A stretch of 64,000 bases of DNA from Ctena decussata (Eukaryota > Mollusca > Bivalvia > Lucinida > Lucinidae). The translations under genes and the position numbers were made by a program. Where the stretch lies: positions 2,831,415-2,895,414 of the forward strand of contig OZ022506.1 of assembly GCA_963989385.1 (NCBI GenBank), in the 5' to 3' direction. Below, in pieces: positions 34,421-46,000 of this stretch. The stretch's first letter is position 1. Each line of letters opens with the position of its first letter. The notes beneath the pieces were generated by a model. It was not told the DNA's origin. It did no database searches and was given only the letters and a program-made list of their open reading frames with translations.

Positions 34421-34509
34421 CTTCACAAACTTATTTTCTCCTTTTGAAAGCCTTTTGGTAATGGGAGCTATACAAAGATAAAGTTATTGCATGCTTTAGT
34501 ATGATATAT

Positions 34510-34735
34510 GAACCGCGACACGAGAAAACCAACAAAGTAGCATATGCGCCCAAAGTTGACTCTGAACAGCCTAGCCATCCGCCCAGTCTGATCAGACTCT
34601 TTGCTGTGCACTTTAATGACAGATTTCTAAACTACGTCCATGCAGACAGCGAAGACTTTAATTACACTGGGGCGATGCCAGTGAGTCTTTTCTGGTCGCA
34701 CATGTCATTTTGTTAGTTTTCTCGTGTTGGAGCTC
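34510..34735. mobile_element. Palindromic MITE P1, copy 6
   Basis: Ends GAACCGCGACACGAGAAAAC and TTTTCTCGTGTTGGAGCTC. The right half has drifted (CACTGGGGCGATGCCAGTGA). Confidence 0.72.
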
Positions 34736-34937
34736 ATATATCTTTCGTTCATCAATCTCATTTATTGTGATATGTTTGCAATGTTCTGATGCGGACGTCG
34801 CTAGAGCTAACGACGTTATCAATGAGACATTTCAGGTTAGGGAAGTAATTTTCAGATATGGAGGAAACTCACATTGGTCGGGAAAGTAAAAAAAAAAATT
34901 CCCAAGGGTGGCAATTAAATCTCTAGGCAAAATCTTT

Positions 34938-35005
34938 CCCAGCAGGCACACAACCTTGAATCTACCTTGATTCAACGTCATGCCGTTAAATCAAGCTTGA
35001 TCTAG
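34938..35005. mobile_element. CCCAGCAGGCACA element, left fragment
   Basis: CCCAGCAGGCACACAACCTT, GAATCTACCTTGATTCAACG and TCATGCCGTTAAATCAAGC match the left half of 53238-53345, then the sequence breaks off. Confidence 0.6.
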
Positions 35006-35850
35006 TAGGTTTATTTCTGTACCCTTGGTAAAAAATGTTAAACTGAGGGGGCTTATCCCGTTACGTTGTTGTTGCCCATAAATACATGCATAATAATGAC
35101 TTTCCTGGTGCTATATTTTCATTTATTTCTAAAGGAAGGAAAAAGATATGTGATACGTGTAATTTAAATGAAAACCGGAAGAAAATGTTTATTAAAATCC
35201 TGAAAAAAAAGAACACCCAAATATGCGATATGTTGGTTCCTCCTAGCGGGCGATAACAATGAATATCTCATTCTTTCCTTGTACCATTTATGTATGCTCT
35301 TCCTGGTATGGGATCCGTATTGATTTTGTCTACTTTTCACCTATGTTTTTATTGTCTGTTTTGCACTTGCATCGCATGAAAAGGGACCGTAAGCCATATG
35401 TGTACCATCACTACCAAAGTTAGTCTGCGCTTTTGAGCAAACTGAGCAGAGTTTTCACTCTTCGTCTCTGTAATACAATCCATTTACAAAGCGCAGATGC
35501 GCAGGCTGTTTTCATATCATCGACAATAAGCTCCCTTTTCATGCGACGCCGATAATTTGTAAATAAACTATGCTTTTATATTGGACTTAATTTTGTTACA
35601 ATTATTGTGCTTATGGCCGTATTTATATGTGCAAACAGCAAACACTCGGATGGCCCAGCGTGTCCACTCGATTTCGCACGCCTGCATGAAATTAGGGATC
35701 TGTTGCTGTCAGCCTGATGTCAACCTGGAGTTGGTATCGGCGTCACACTTCAAAGTTTTACGGCAAAATTTTTATGCGATTTTTAAGGCACTGTCGGGCA
35801 AGCTATCCTGTATCCTGTAGGCAGACAGGTCTTGTTGACTAGTGGATTAA

Positions 35851-36389
35851 GAAATAACAGTATGCTTTTTTCTGGTTTCGTCACCAGATATTGTCAGGGT
35901 CACTGACGAGGTTTTATTAGCCGAAACTACGTAGTCTGGCCCATGTTCCGACTTCTGTATGTATTCTCTGCTCTTGAAGGAACGTTTTAAGATTTTAATT
36001 TTACCTCACTGCAGCTGGTGTTGTGCCGTGTGGAGGCCGTAAAAAGTCTCCCCATACATCATCCATAGTGCAGATTATATTTTATTTACATCCTTTGAGA
36101 TCAGAGGATAGATTATGAGAAATCTAAAATTTGAGATAGATGAAGACTATCTTTCTAGATCATCGTCTTTTATATTATTTGGATCCTTTTGAAACTAATC
36201 AGTCTTTGAATCGACTGCCCAATTAAAATTAAGAAATTACAGGATGCTTTTTTTCTGGTTTCGTCACCAGATATTGCCAGGGTCACTGACGAGGTTTTAT
36301 TGGCCGAAACTACGTAGTCTGTCCCATGTTCCTACTTCTGTATGTATTCTCTGCTCTCGAAGGAACTTTTTAAGATTTTAATTTTGCCC
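35851..36389 (+). repeat. Two ~155-bp direct repeats 379 bp apart
   Basis: 35851-36005 and 36230-36384 share ATGCTTTTTTCTGGTTTCGT, CACCAGATATTG, GTCACTGACGAGGTTTTATT, CGAAACTACGTAGTCTG and TTCTGTATGTATTCTCTGCT with few mismatches. They could be ends of a miniature LTR-type element or one tandem duplication. TG...CA ends and a primer site were not found. Confidence 0.6.
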
Positions 36390-36619
36390 ATTGTGATTAG
36401 CCAATTTCTAGTGTATTAGGGGTTCTTGGTGGATGTTTCATTTTTAATGTATTTTGAATAGAAATCCCATTTAGCAAAACGTGTAGATCCTGATCAGGTA
36501 CCGCGTTCTGAATTGGGTTTGCACTGTTTGCATATGTCCCCAAAACGGGTTTCAGTATTTAGAGGGTTTACATGCAAATGAGAAAAATTCAAAGTTCTGT
36601 AAATGGATTGTCAATTTTG

Positions 36620-38525
36620 AAAGAATGGTTAGTCAAATTTATCCTGCCGAATTGCAGTTAAATAAAGCAAATACTGTCAGAGAGTAGCTTTTCCCCCCTA
36701 GTAGTTTTTCCCCCCGTAAAAATGACTATGATTTTTCCATAGTAGAATTTCCCACCGGAAAAATGGCTATATAGTAGAATTTCCCCCCGGAAATATGACT
36801 ATATAGCCAATTTTCCCCGAGGAAAATCTACTATAGGTGTTTTTGCATAGCCGTTTTTCCCCTCTATAGTGGATTTTCCCCCTGGTAATATGATTGCAGA
36901 AAAACACGCTACATAGTGGAATTTGCTCCTTCTCCAATCATAATAGTGAGGTGAAACAAAATACGAGTATCTGTCCGTAAAACATCGATGGATAACAGAT
37001 GCTAGAACAGCATGCATGTATGTGTCCATCAGTCTGATTTTTGTTTCGGGGAAAACAGGCATACATTTCGCTTTTCCATGTTAGCCAAAAATAGCTATGA
37101 GTGTACGTGGTTGTGAGCATAAATTTGTATAATTTTGTGTTTGTACAAGCGTTCATATGTGCGTGCGCGCATCGGAGTGCCTGGACTAGTGTTCGCCTTT
37201 CATGCAGGAGTCGTGGGATCGAGTCCCATCGTGACACACCTCCGATTATTATTTTCAATGTAATAAACTGCCGGCTAAATCAAACATAATTGGACAAAAC
37301 ACCCGTTCGTACATCTTCCTTGCGTGCGTATGTGTACCTATATAAATATCTGCGATGGGAAGAAATTGCACCTTGCTCAGTTCTTAATTAGTAATTATTG
37401 ATTATTATAAAAATACGGTCGCTAAATTTGCATATTGATTTTTTGGAATTAATCACGTTTATTACCTTCGTCGAAAAACCGATGCATGTCTAATGCGATT
37501 AATTCCGTGAAATGTCCCTGTTCTATTACGGTCCGTTTCGTTCCGTTCCGCAAAATAAACCAATAGTCATACAAAATTCACTAATAGTCAATTTCCCGGT
37601 GGGGGAAAAGGGACTATGGGGGAAAAGTGGCTCTATGAGGTCCGGACAATCCACTATATAGCCGTCCTTCCTATAGCCATTTTTCCGGGGGGAAAGGGGG
37701 AAAAACCACTCTCTGACAAATACTTCTGATACCGAGGCCCTATTTTTTGGATTTGCATTTATCAATTTTAGACGGATTTGTTTCATCTAAAATTTATGAC
37801 AAAAACGATGATTTTGATTTCGGCATTGTTAATTTTCCGTTTTTGGACGGTGATGTTCCCCGCACCACTTCTTATGGTGTTTACATTTCTTAACTTATTC
37901 GCTTCGCTAGGGTATCTATTCATTTGGCTGATTTCAATGCTCGTAATAAAAGTTTGACTGCCTAGCTTTTACAGCATGGGCATCGGTATCATAAACTTCG
38001 GAAAGCTTTTTTTCTAAATTTTATCGTAGACACTTTGAATTGGTTTCTAAATAGAAATATAGGGTTAAGGTCACTTTTGCAACAAGGCCTGTCGGAACTT
38101 GAATTTTATGGTGACTTAGTATATAAATTGCGCACAATCGTAGGGGAAACAGAATTTCCTGATCAATTTGAGAAAATTATTGTGCAATATAAACGCATTG
38201 GCAATAACATAGATGTAATGCGACAGTCTGCATGCTTAGTGGTTAACCCAAATCACTGTTAACAACTTTGCTGTCCTCTTTAATTGCACGCCGGTGGGTC
38301 GGGGTTCAGACTCTATGATAGCCCCTACATACAGCTATATATTAGTTGGTTGGGCTGTTTCTTGGCCCACCGGGGTTCAACTGGTGGTCTTCTTTTGCTC
38401 CAGTGTTCCAGTGGTGTTGCTGACGCTCCAGGGATCTCCAGGTGTCTCAACACGTTTTGGCTGTCGAGTCCTCATCCTTGCTTCATCACAGTCTTTTCTT
38501 GATTTTAATTGTTGCCCGTGATGAC
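36620..38525 (+). pseudogene. Reverse-transcriptase retroelement remnant, split by a TIR element
   Basis: The frame reads MVSQIYPAELQL up to 36675, is interrupted by the 36676-37717 element, and resumes at 37725 with SDTEALFFGFAFI (or FLDLHLSILDG in another frame), then KIYDKNDDFDF, NFPFLDGDVPR and SYGVYIS followed by a stop, then FNARNK, LRKAF, YGDLVYKLR, VMRQSACLVVNP and FNCTPVG. Such blocks form the C-terminal part of a retroelement RT protein common in molluscs (recognised from memory). I am unsure whether it is Penelope-like or another non-LTR class. Stops and frameshifts show it is dead. Confidence 0.7.
36676..37717 (+). mobile_element. TIR element family P2, complete copy in an RT reading frame
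   Basis: Ends GTCAGAGAGTAGCTTTTCCC and GGGGAAAAACCACTCTCTGAC form the TIRs, with many subterminal TTTTCCCCC/GGCTATA motifs in both orientations. AAATACT is duplicated at 36669-36675 and 37718-37724. Removing the element restores an open RT frame across the junction. There is no transposase, so it is non-autonomous. A tRNA-like module lies inside (about 37155-37250). Confidence 0.82.
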
Positions 38526-38760
38526 TCACTGATGAGTTAGGGGACTTCCATACGAGCCGAACTACCAGCTAATTGTGTGCTCCGCGGCGGAGGGTGAGGG
38601 TGAAGGTTTGGGTCCAGTAAAACCTTGTTAACCCCCTGCCCCCCCCCCCCCCCCCCAGTAGTTATTACTGACCGTCCCAAGGCGGTACTTTCGTTGCGGT
38701 TGCATTTGTTTCATGTTCGATGCTCTGTTTATCTTATTTGTTTCCATTTTAACCCTTCTG
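38526..38760 (+). mobile_element. 3' non-coding tail of the RT retroelement
   Basis: The sequence after the RT remnant includes a GGCGGAGG block, GGGTCCAGTAAAAC, a poly-C run at 38640-38656 and CCCAAGGCGGTACTT. The same order of motifs (GATCCAGTAAAAC, then AAGGCGGTACTT) appears at about 500-570, and a piece recurs at 45125-45140, which defines a shared 3' end. Confidence 0.5.
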
Positions 38761-38957
38761 TTGGTCTAAATTATTTAGGTTAGTAAAAATAGCTGAGTTG
38801 CCACCTATTTGGGTAAGAGCTGCTGACTCGGCTTATCACTTGTAATTTATTGTTTGTTGGGATGTCTTTGTCAATCTTCCTCTTTGATGTTGGGGATAGG
38901 TTTTGGAATCTGATTCAGGTCAATTCCTGAAGTGAAGTTACTCTTTAAATTTCCATA

Positions 38958-39053
38958 CAGACAATAAAGACTGATCAGACTGGTCAGATGCCCAGGCTGA
39001 TCTGAGTCTGCTGGACGCACATGCCACTTTGTTGGTTTTCTCAATGCTCATAT
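38958..39053. mobile_element. Palindromic MITE P1, half copy
   Basis: Only the right half remains: GACTGATCAGACTGGTCAGA, TGCCCAGGCTGATCTGAG and CCACTTTGTTGGTTTTCTC, ending in a shortened ATGCTC. The left half is absent. Confidence 0.6.
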
Positions 39054-39279
39054 GCAGAACCTTGGGGTTTTAATCTCCAGGCGGGACTAAACTGTGCGTT
39101 TACCAGACCTGTTTTGCGGCGCTGGTTCTCCAGGATACCTCCGTCGTATGTAATACTTATATTTGTATATTTGGTGGTTACGGAACTTTTGCGATATTTG
39201 CGGTTAAGGTAAAAAACGCAAAAGTATTAGTCCGCCAATATTTATGCGCCCCCTCCCCCCCGCAATTTTCAGTGGGGAG

Positions 39280-40090
39280 GAAGACGGAGGGTGGGGGCGC
39301 ATATAGTTTCACCGCTGTCCATATCTATGTACGTCCGTCCGTCCGTACATCCGTCCGTACATGTTTTTACGTCCGGACATATGAAAAAGGGTTTCCGTTC
39401 GTTATCCCTTGAAAAGAGTAGTATATTGGGTTCAATTTTTTTTTACTCCCACCGGTGTATAATCATACAATGTAGGTAAAGTTCGATTTTAGGAAACAAT
39501 TCACTGATTATTATAGGATTTATCGCCCGTTTTCAACTTCACTTAGTACGGAAAATGTTTTCCATTCGTTATCTTTTGAAAAGATCAGTATATTGGATTT
39601 ATATTTTACACAAGTTTGATTTAGGGTAAAATCCACCAACTACTATGGGATTTATGGCCCTTTTTAGCTCGCCTGAACGAAGTTCAGGAAGATTCAGGAA
39701 GAGCTATTGTACTACCCCGGCGTCGGCGTCGGCGTTGGCGTCGCTGGCGGCGTCGGCGTTAGCAAAATGTTCAAGTTTTACGTTAAAGATTTTTGAGTGA
39801 TGGGCAAGGCGCTGTCAGGCGAGCTATCCTGTCCCTGTGACAGGTCTTGTTCAACTTCATCTTATACAGAAAAAGTTTTCAGCTCTTCATCTTTTGAAAA
39901 GAAAAATATTGAACTCATATTTTTTTATTAAGGTACATGTACATAATCATAAAATATAGTTCAGGTTATCCACCAATAACTAGCTATGGGGGTTACGGCC
40001 CCTTATCAACTTCATTTTGTGCAAAATGGCTGAAAAGTTGCATGGATTTTTAAGATACAGGTATAGAATTATGAAACATATTTGGTTAAA
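39280..40090 (+). repeat. GGGGGCGCATATAG repeat with ~170-bp internal units
   Basis: GGGGGCGCATATAGTTTCAC and a CCGTCCGTCC run lead into units with TTTCAACTTCACTTAGTACG, TCTTTTGAAAAGA, CAGTATATTGGATTTATA and CTATGGGATTTATGGCCC. The tail of the last unit continues at 41281 beyond the P2 element. Confidence 0.6.
39665..39850 (+). repeat. AGCTCGCC...GGCGTCGG repeat, copy 2
   Basis: TAGCTCGCCTGAACGAAGTT, CCCCGGCGTCGGCGTCGG, GATGGGCAAGGCGCTGTCAG and GACAGGTCTTGTT. It is nested in the 170-bp tandem repeat of 39.3-40.1 kb. Confidence 0.7.
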
Positions 40091-40093
40091 TCT

Positions 40094-41280
40094 GTCAGAG
40101 AGTGGTTTTTTCACCCCCACCCCGGAAAAATGGCTATAGGAAGGACGGCAATATAATGGATTGTCCGGACCTCGTAGAGCCACTTTTCCCCCACAGTCCT
40201 TTTTCCCCCACCGGGAAATTGGCTATCAGTGAAATTGGTATGGCTCTTGGTATTTTGCGGAACGGAACGAAACGGAAAGGAATGAAACAGAGACATTTTA
40301 GGGAATAAATCGCATAAGAAATGTATCAGTTCTTCAAGGGAGGTAATAAACGTGATTAATTAAATTTAAGGAACGAGCAGGATGTGATTTCTTTGGACGG
40401 ACACACGGCACCAAGTGTGTGCGGCTATGGTTACGTACCGCTGAGCCACTTGGGGAACGTCGTTAGGAGAATCGAACTGAACTGGGTGTGATTTCTACGC
40501 GGCGCCAAGTGTGTGCAACTATGGTTACGTACCGCTGAGCCACTTTGGGAACGTCGTTAAGGGAATCGAACTGAACTGAACTGGGTTTGATTTCTTCCCA
40601 TCGCACACATACGCATGCAAGCTTACAGGAAGATGTACGAACGGGTGCTTTGTCCAGTCATGTTTGATTTATTAAGTTTATTACATTGAAAATAATAATC
40701 GGACGTGTGTCCCGATGGGAGCTGAGCCCACGACTCCTGCATGCATGAAAGGCGAACACTAGTCCAGGCACCCCGCTGCGCGCACGCACAGATGAACGCT
40801 TGTACAAACACAAAAATTATAGATATTTATGTACACAACCGCGTCACTCATAACCGTTTTTGGCTAACATGGAAAAGCAAAATTCCTGCCTGAATTCCCC
40901 AAAACAAAAATAAGACAGACTGGTTGACACATGCTTGCGGTTCTAGCATTTGTTGTCCATCGATATTTTACGGACAGATACCCGTATTTCTGTTTCAGTT
41001 ATGAACCTCACTATTATGATTGGAGACGGAGCAAGTTCCACTATGTAGCGTGTTTTCCTGCAATCATATTAGCAGGGGAAAAAATCCACTATAGAGGGGG
41101 AAAAACGGCTATGCAAAAACACGTATAGTAGATTTTCCCCGAGGAAAAGTGGCTATATAGTGATATTTCCCGGGGGAAATTCTACTATATAGCCATTTTT
41201 CCGGTGGGAAATTCTACTATGGAAAAGTCATGGTCATTTTCGGGGGGAAAACTACTAGGGGGGAAAAGCTACTCTCTGAC
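40094..41280 (-). mobile_element. TIR element family P2, second copy, inverted
   Basis: It is homologous along its length to the reverse complement of 36676-37717, with the same TIRs (GTCAGAGAGTGG and CTACTCTCTGAC). It has an extra piece at about 40381-40580 made of two ~95-bp units with CTATGGTTACGTACCGCTGA. The flanks TAAATCT and AGAATCC may be a worn target duplication; the host sequence is a tandem repeat that reads through once the element is removed. Confidence 0.8.
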
Positions 41281-41599
41281 AGAATCCACAAAATATTATG
41301 AGGTTATCGCTCTTTTTGCAAGATTTTTGACAAAATGTTTGATTCCAGACTATATCTCTTGAAACGTTTCTTTTTGCTTGGCTATACATCTTTGGAAGTT
41401 GTATGGAGTCCATTTCTATGGAAGGATAAAGAATTTTATACATATTACATATCACTGACCCCCTCCCCCCTCCGCCCCCACACACAAGCCCACACGAAAT
41501 CGTCCAACCTCCTGCCACCCCACCGACCCACCCTGCTCTGGATCCACACATGATCCTACAAGTGCCAGTACCTTAAACAAGGCGCCATCTTACTCAAGG

Positions 41600-42262
41600 C
41601 ACCAGGCAGGGGCATCCATGTCATGGACTCATTTCTTGTTGATTGCAATAGACCTATATGAGATTTGTTAAAATTGGCCTAGTGGCTTTTGAGGAGATGT
41701 GAGATTGTCAAAATGTGAGGGACCAGGGTCAAAGGTCAAAGAATGACTTTGACCCCTTGTACGCATAAATCTTCATACTCATTAAGATGACTGTATATAC
41801 CAATTTACAGGTCAAAATCTTCAATAGTTTCCAAGAAATATTATGTTTTAGCATTTTCCAATATAAAAGCTACAGAAAGCAAATTTGACATTAACGTAAA
41901 AAAGGTCAAGGTCACACCAATGTCATAATTTGAACAAGTTTGGTAATCCTTGAGTACCGATGCTACATACCAAGTTTCCAAGCAATCGGCCCATTGGTTC
42001 TGGAAAAGAAGACTTTTAAAAGTTTTTACCATATTTGGGTGTGGCGGCCATGTTGGTCATGTGACAAGGACCGTTTGAATAACTTTTCGTTCTCCCGCCC
42101 CCCAAGAGGCTCTACATGAAATTTGGTTACTATCGGCCCAGCGGTTTCAGAGGAGAAGTCGTTTGAAAATGTTGATGGACGGACGAAGGACGGACAACGG
42201 ACGACGGAGCCTTACCATCATATAAGCTCCCCCGGAGCGCTGGTTCAGGTGAGGTAAAAAAT
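41600..42262 (-). repeat. Interspersed repeat ending in GGACGGACGAAGGACGGACA
   Basis: Motifs GGTCAAAGGTCAAAGAATGA, AAGGTCAAGGTCACACCAAT, CATACCAAGTTTCCAAGCAA and CTCCCCCGGAGCGCTGGTTC end at AGGTGAGGTAAAAA. It resembles a well-spread mollusc repeat (impression only). It occupies the A/B spacer. Confidence 0.45.
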
Positions 42263-42784
42263 CTTTAAGAAAAACCCTTTTAAAGAACATACTGACAATT
42301 CAACTTTCCGAAGCGACGCCTACTTTGAGCAGTCATGATCTCTTCATTAACTGTCAGGTAAAATAACAGACTTGTTGTGGACATTCAACACGTGCGCTTT
42401 TATTTGTGGGGCTATGTCACATGGTAAGTTGTTGTTGCATTGCTCAGTTATACACTATCAGGTGACATTTGAGTGACACACTGAGTGTGGCTCGGGAAGG
42501 TAAATTAAAGTTATAAACAAATCTTTGCATTTTCGTTCTATCAAGCTCGACTGACTTTGCTCATGAAGTGTTTTAAAGTCGGAAGATTTAACATAAGACG
42601 ACAGGATGCGACTGGAACGCTTAGGTCAACCGGGTGACACTAAGCGCCGGAGTTACAATGCAGTCCAAGCCTTGGTAGAGGCTCTTGCTCTCGAGCAGAC
42701 AACGCAGGAATCGCAGTCTAGCTAAGAGGGGGTATTGAGTGATAATTAGGATATTTTTTTTTAATTCTGCATAAAACTTTACGC

Positions 42785-42830
42785 TGTGACCCCTCATCTG
42801 AACCGTCTTTCGACGAGATGAGGGGTCACA
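42785..42830 (-). promoter_or_regulatory. Hairpin in the likely 3' UTR of gene B
   Basis: TGTGACCCCTCATCT pairs perfectly with AGATGAGGGGTCACA across a 16-base interior that can itself form GTC/GAC. It lies 78-123 bases downstream of the gene B stop. It could be an RNA structure or just a tiny palindromic repeat. No second copy was seen in the window. Confidence 0.4.
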
Positions 42831-42907
42831 ACATATGGTTTCAATGAGAAAAAAAAGAATATAGCTCAATTATCAAACACCCCTCTTATCTAAAGCTCTG
42901 GAATCAT

Positions 42908-43069
42908 TCAGTTAGCACTCCACCTCAACGATGCTAGAAGCACAACGGCAATAATCAAAGCGATGACGACGAAGCTCCCTAGAAAAGCAGCCACTCTGAT
43001 CAGTAGTACAGATCGACGTCGATACACCTCTGATTTTGCAAAGTTTCCGGTCACATAGTTATTCTCGGC
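42908..43069 (-). CDS. Gene B exon 4: second half of CD225 domain and stop
   Basis: After acceptor TTTTTCAG the frame opens AENNYVTGNFAKSEVYRRRS, colinear with AQDEYGAGNFAEAEVY of gene A, followed by a hydrophobic helix (FVVIALIIAVVLLASL) and a short tail ending WSAN before TGA. It is 54 codons including the stop. A perfect 15-bp stem hairpin lies about 80 bases past the stop, inside the likely 3' UTR. Confidence 0.88.
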   Translation of the reverse strand, partial: AENNYVTGNFAKSEVYRRRSVLLIRVAAFLGSFVVIALIIAVVLLASLRWSAN

Positions 43070-46000
43070 CTGAAAAACAAACACTAGTCTAGTAAGAAAT
43101 ACACTTTTCAAACCTCAAAAATGTATTTAACAATGAATCTACTATGGGTATTCGTCAAGGATGACAACGTACGTCACGTCATAGCAGCGATGACGTAACC
43201 GTTCTGTCAGTGAACATCTTTACTTCAATATGGTAAGTGATTTACATAATTGATCTAGTCTCTAGTCTATCCTTAAATAACCTTGCAAGGTCGTTTGGGC
43301 ACCACAGACGACTTTACAACAACCCCTTTTCATCCAGTCGTGTTTCAGCTGCCCTTGTTGAGCGAGCAAAGTCTATCCCTGTTCACTCCTTATTCTGCAT
43401 CTTACTTTTCATTTTTACATTCGTTTTACTTGGACCCGTAGAATTGTTCCGACCTCTGCGCTATGACGCACGTTTGGTGTTACCTCTGATTACTACACTG
43501 TATAGTTAGATTACATGTAGTTGGAAGGCAAAGAAAACAGAAACAGAAATACACCCGCTTTCATTCTTTCTTGTTGAGACCGGTTGCTAAGCCAAAAGTA
43601 ACAACGAACTTGTATGCGTGCTCTAGCATCATTTTAAGCAATTCTGTTTCAAAGTGATTCTCAAGGGCGTAGCTACGTATACGGCAAATACGCAAGTGCG
43701 TATTGAAATTTTGAAAATTGACAAAATTTCAAAACGCACCTGCAAATTTGCATGCTGAAAATTTATAAATTAGACAAGATTTCAATACCAATTACCAAAG
43801 CGGCTGAAATACTAGCTTTCCCTTCAAGAAGTAGAGAATAAAACAAAGGTTGTGCGTGAAATTGTCCCTAGTTACGCCCCTGATTCTGAAAGCAATCCAA
43901 AATAGAAGAAAAGAAAAGGGAATAATCTTAAAACCAGCCCCAGATCTAGTATAGTTATAAAGATTAATTAATTCTGAAAACTTACGTTCCTTCAAATTTG
44001 AAATGGAAAAGGTTCAAAAGAGTTTTTACTCTTTTCATCTGCATTTGATACGCTATATTCTCACCCACTGGACTAATAGAATCTATGATGGGGTTGAGGC
44101 CAAGACAAGGAAATCTCAGGCTTGTTTCAGATTATTTAGTCTTATGCGAGGCTTGCCGAGCATAAGACAAATTATCTGAAAACGAACCTGAGATTTCCTT
44201 GTCGAGGCCTCAACCTCATCATTGATTATTTTTTCTCACCCATTATGTATTATAGAACAGAATATTCATTGAATACCTAAACTTCTTGTTGAAGCCATTC
44301 CTACAAACCTGAAGCTAATTTTCTGTCAATAGTTTGACATGTGTGTTAATTTCACCTTGTGCATGCATTTTTCATGATTGGCAACTAATCAGAAATCTAC
44401 AGTGACACTTCCTATACATTACTTGGTGTCAAATTCATATTCTGCATGCAATTTACATGACAGGTAGTAAGTTGATTTGTTGAATTAAAGTGTGTTATCA
44501 ATTGGGCTGTACTATATAGCAATGGTTGGCATTTTGAGACAGCTTTCTGAGCCTATGCTGAGATAGCAGGCCGAGATAGAAAAATCTCAGACACCTCTAG
44601 AAATTGATATTCATGTCCAAATATGCCTTTCTAGAGGTGTCTGAGATTTTTCTATCTTGGCCTGCTATCTGTGCCCAGGCTCAGAAAGCTGTCTCAAAAT
44701 GTCAATCATTGCCATATAGTACATCCCAATGTCTATTAATTACACACTTAAATTCAACAAATCGACTTTCTGCTACCTGTCATGTAAATTGCATGCAAAA
44801 TGAAACTTACATCCATTGATGTACATGAAGTGTCACTATAGATTTCTGATTAGCTGCCAGTCATGACAAATGCATGCACAAGGTGAAATTAACACACATG
44901 CCAGAACTATAAATAGGAAATTAGCATGAAGTTTTATAGGAATGGCTTCAACAAGAAGTTAAGGTATTCAATGAATATTCTTGTTGTATAAATAAATTGG
45001 GTGAGAAAAATAATCGGCAAGCCTCGCATAAGACTGAATCATCTTAAAACTAACCTGAGATTTCCTTGTCTTGGCCTCAACCCCATCATAGATTCTATTA
45101 GTCTCGTTGAGTTTAAATGTACTGGTCCCAAGGCGGTGCTTTTTGTTGTTTATCTACGATATTGATGCAGTGTCTGCTTATCTGTAGTTTTGTGCAGACA
45201 AATAATAATAATAACAATTATAATAATAATAATAATAATAGTAATAATAATAATAATAAACAATGGACGGGTAGATGAATGGCTTGCTAATGTACGTCCT
45301 TTACAACAGTAATTAGTCATATCAGGACGATGGGCGGGTGATAATGAAAGGCCGTGTGCAATTGAACCTCGTTTACGATCGAAAAATACAATGCAAGCAG
45401 TATCGTAGTTTAACTTGTAATCAAAGTAGATATTTGTCAACTGGTCATAAATGAAAAAAGCTATATAAGCTGGATTTCTTACCCTTATAGCATAGTAGAG
45501 AGCGCAAAGACCAATATTCCAGAAGCAGCAGACAGAGCACCATACGGCATCCCATGTTAAGTCTCGGCGGGGGACGAATTTAACAACTGGTGTAGTCGAA
45601 ACATTTGATACATTCGCTTGGGTGGTCAACGTTGGCTGAAACGAAATATTATAAGAGAGTAATAAATACAGAGCAACTAACAAGATCAGTAGGAAAGAGA
45701 AACCAGTAGGATTCCCTTTCTCCCTGTATTCGATGCATATTATGCCTTCAGCCTCCTGAGGTGATACGCCATGGGGATTTTGCCAATACATTAACTGTTT
45801 TTAGCTCGCCATTGCACTACCCCCCGCGTCGGCGTCAGCGGCGGTGTTGCCGTTGGCGGCGGCGTCGGCGTCGTCAAAATGTTAAATTTTTACCATAAAG
45901 TTTTTTATGTGATGGGCAAGGCGCTGTCAGGCGAGCTATCCTGTCCCTGTGACGGGTCTTGTTAACCATAAAGTAAATCACAAGACGTCGCTGTTTTTCA

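Noticed and set aside
45150..45791. 213-codon minus ORF as one exon
   Set aside because: Only its centre (45483-45635) is coding, as shown by splice sites and alignment with gene A; the rest is intron, SINE fragment and microsatellite.
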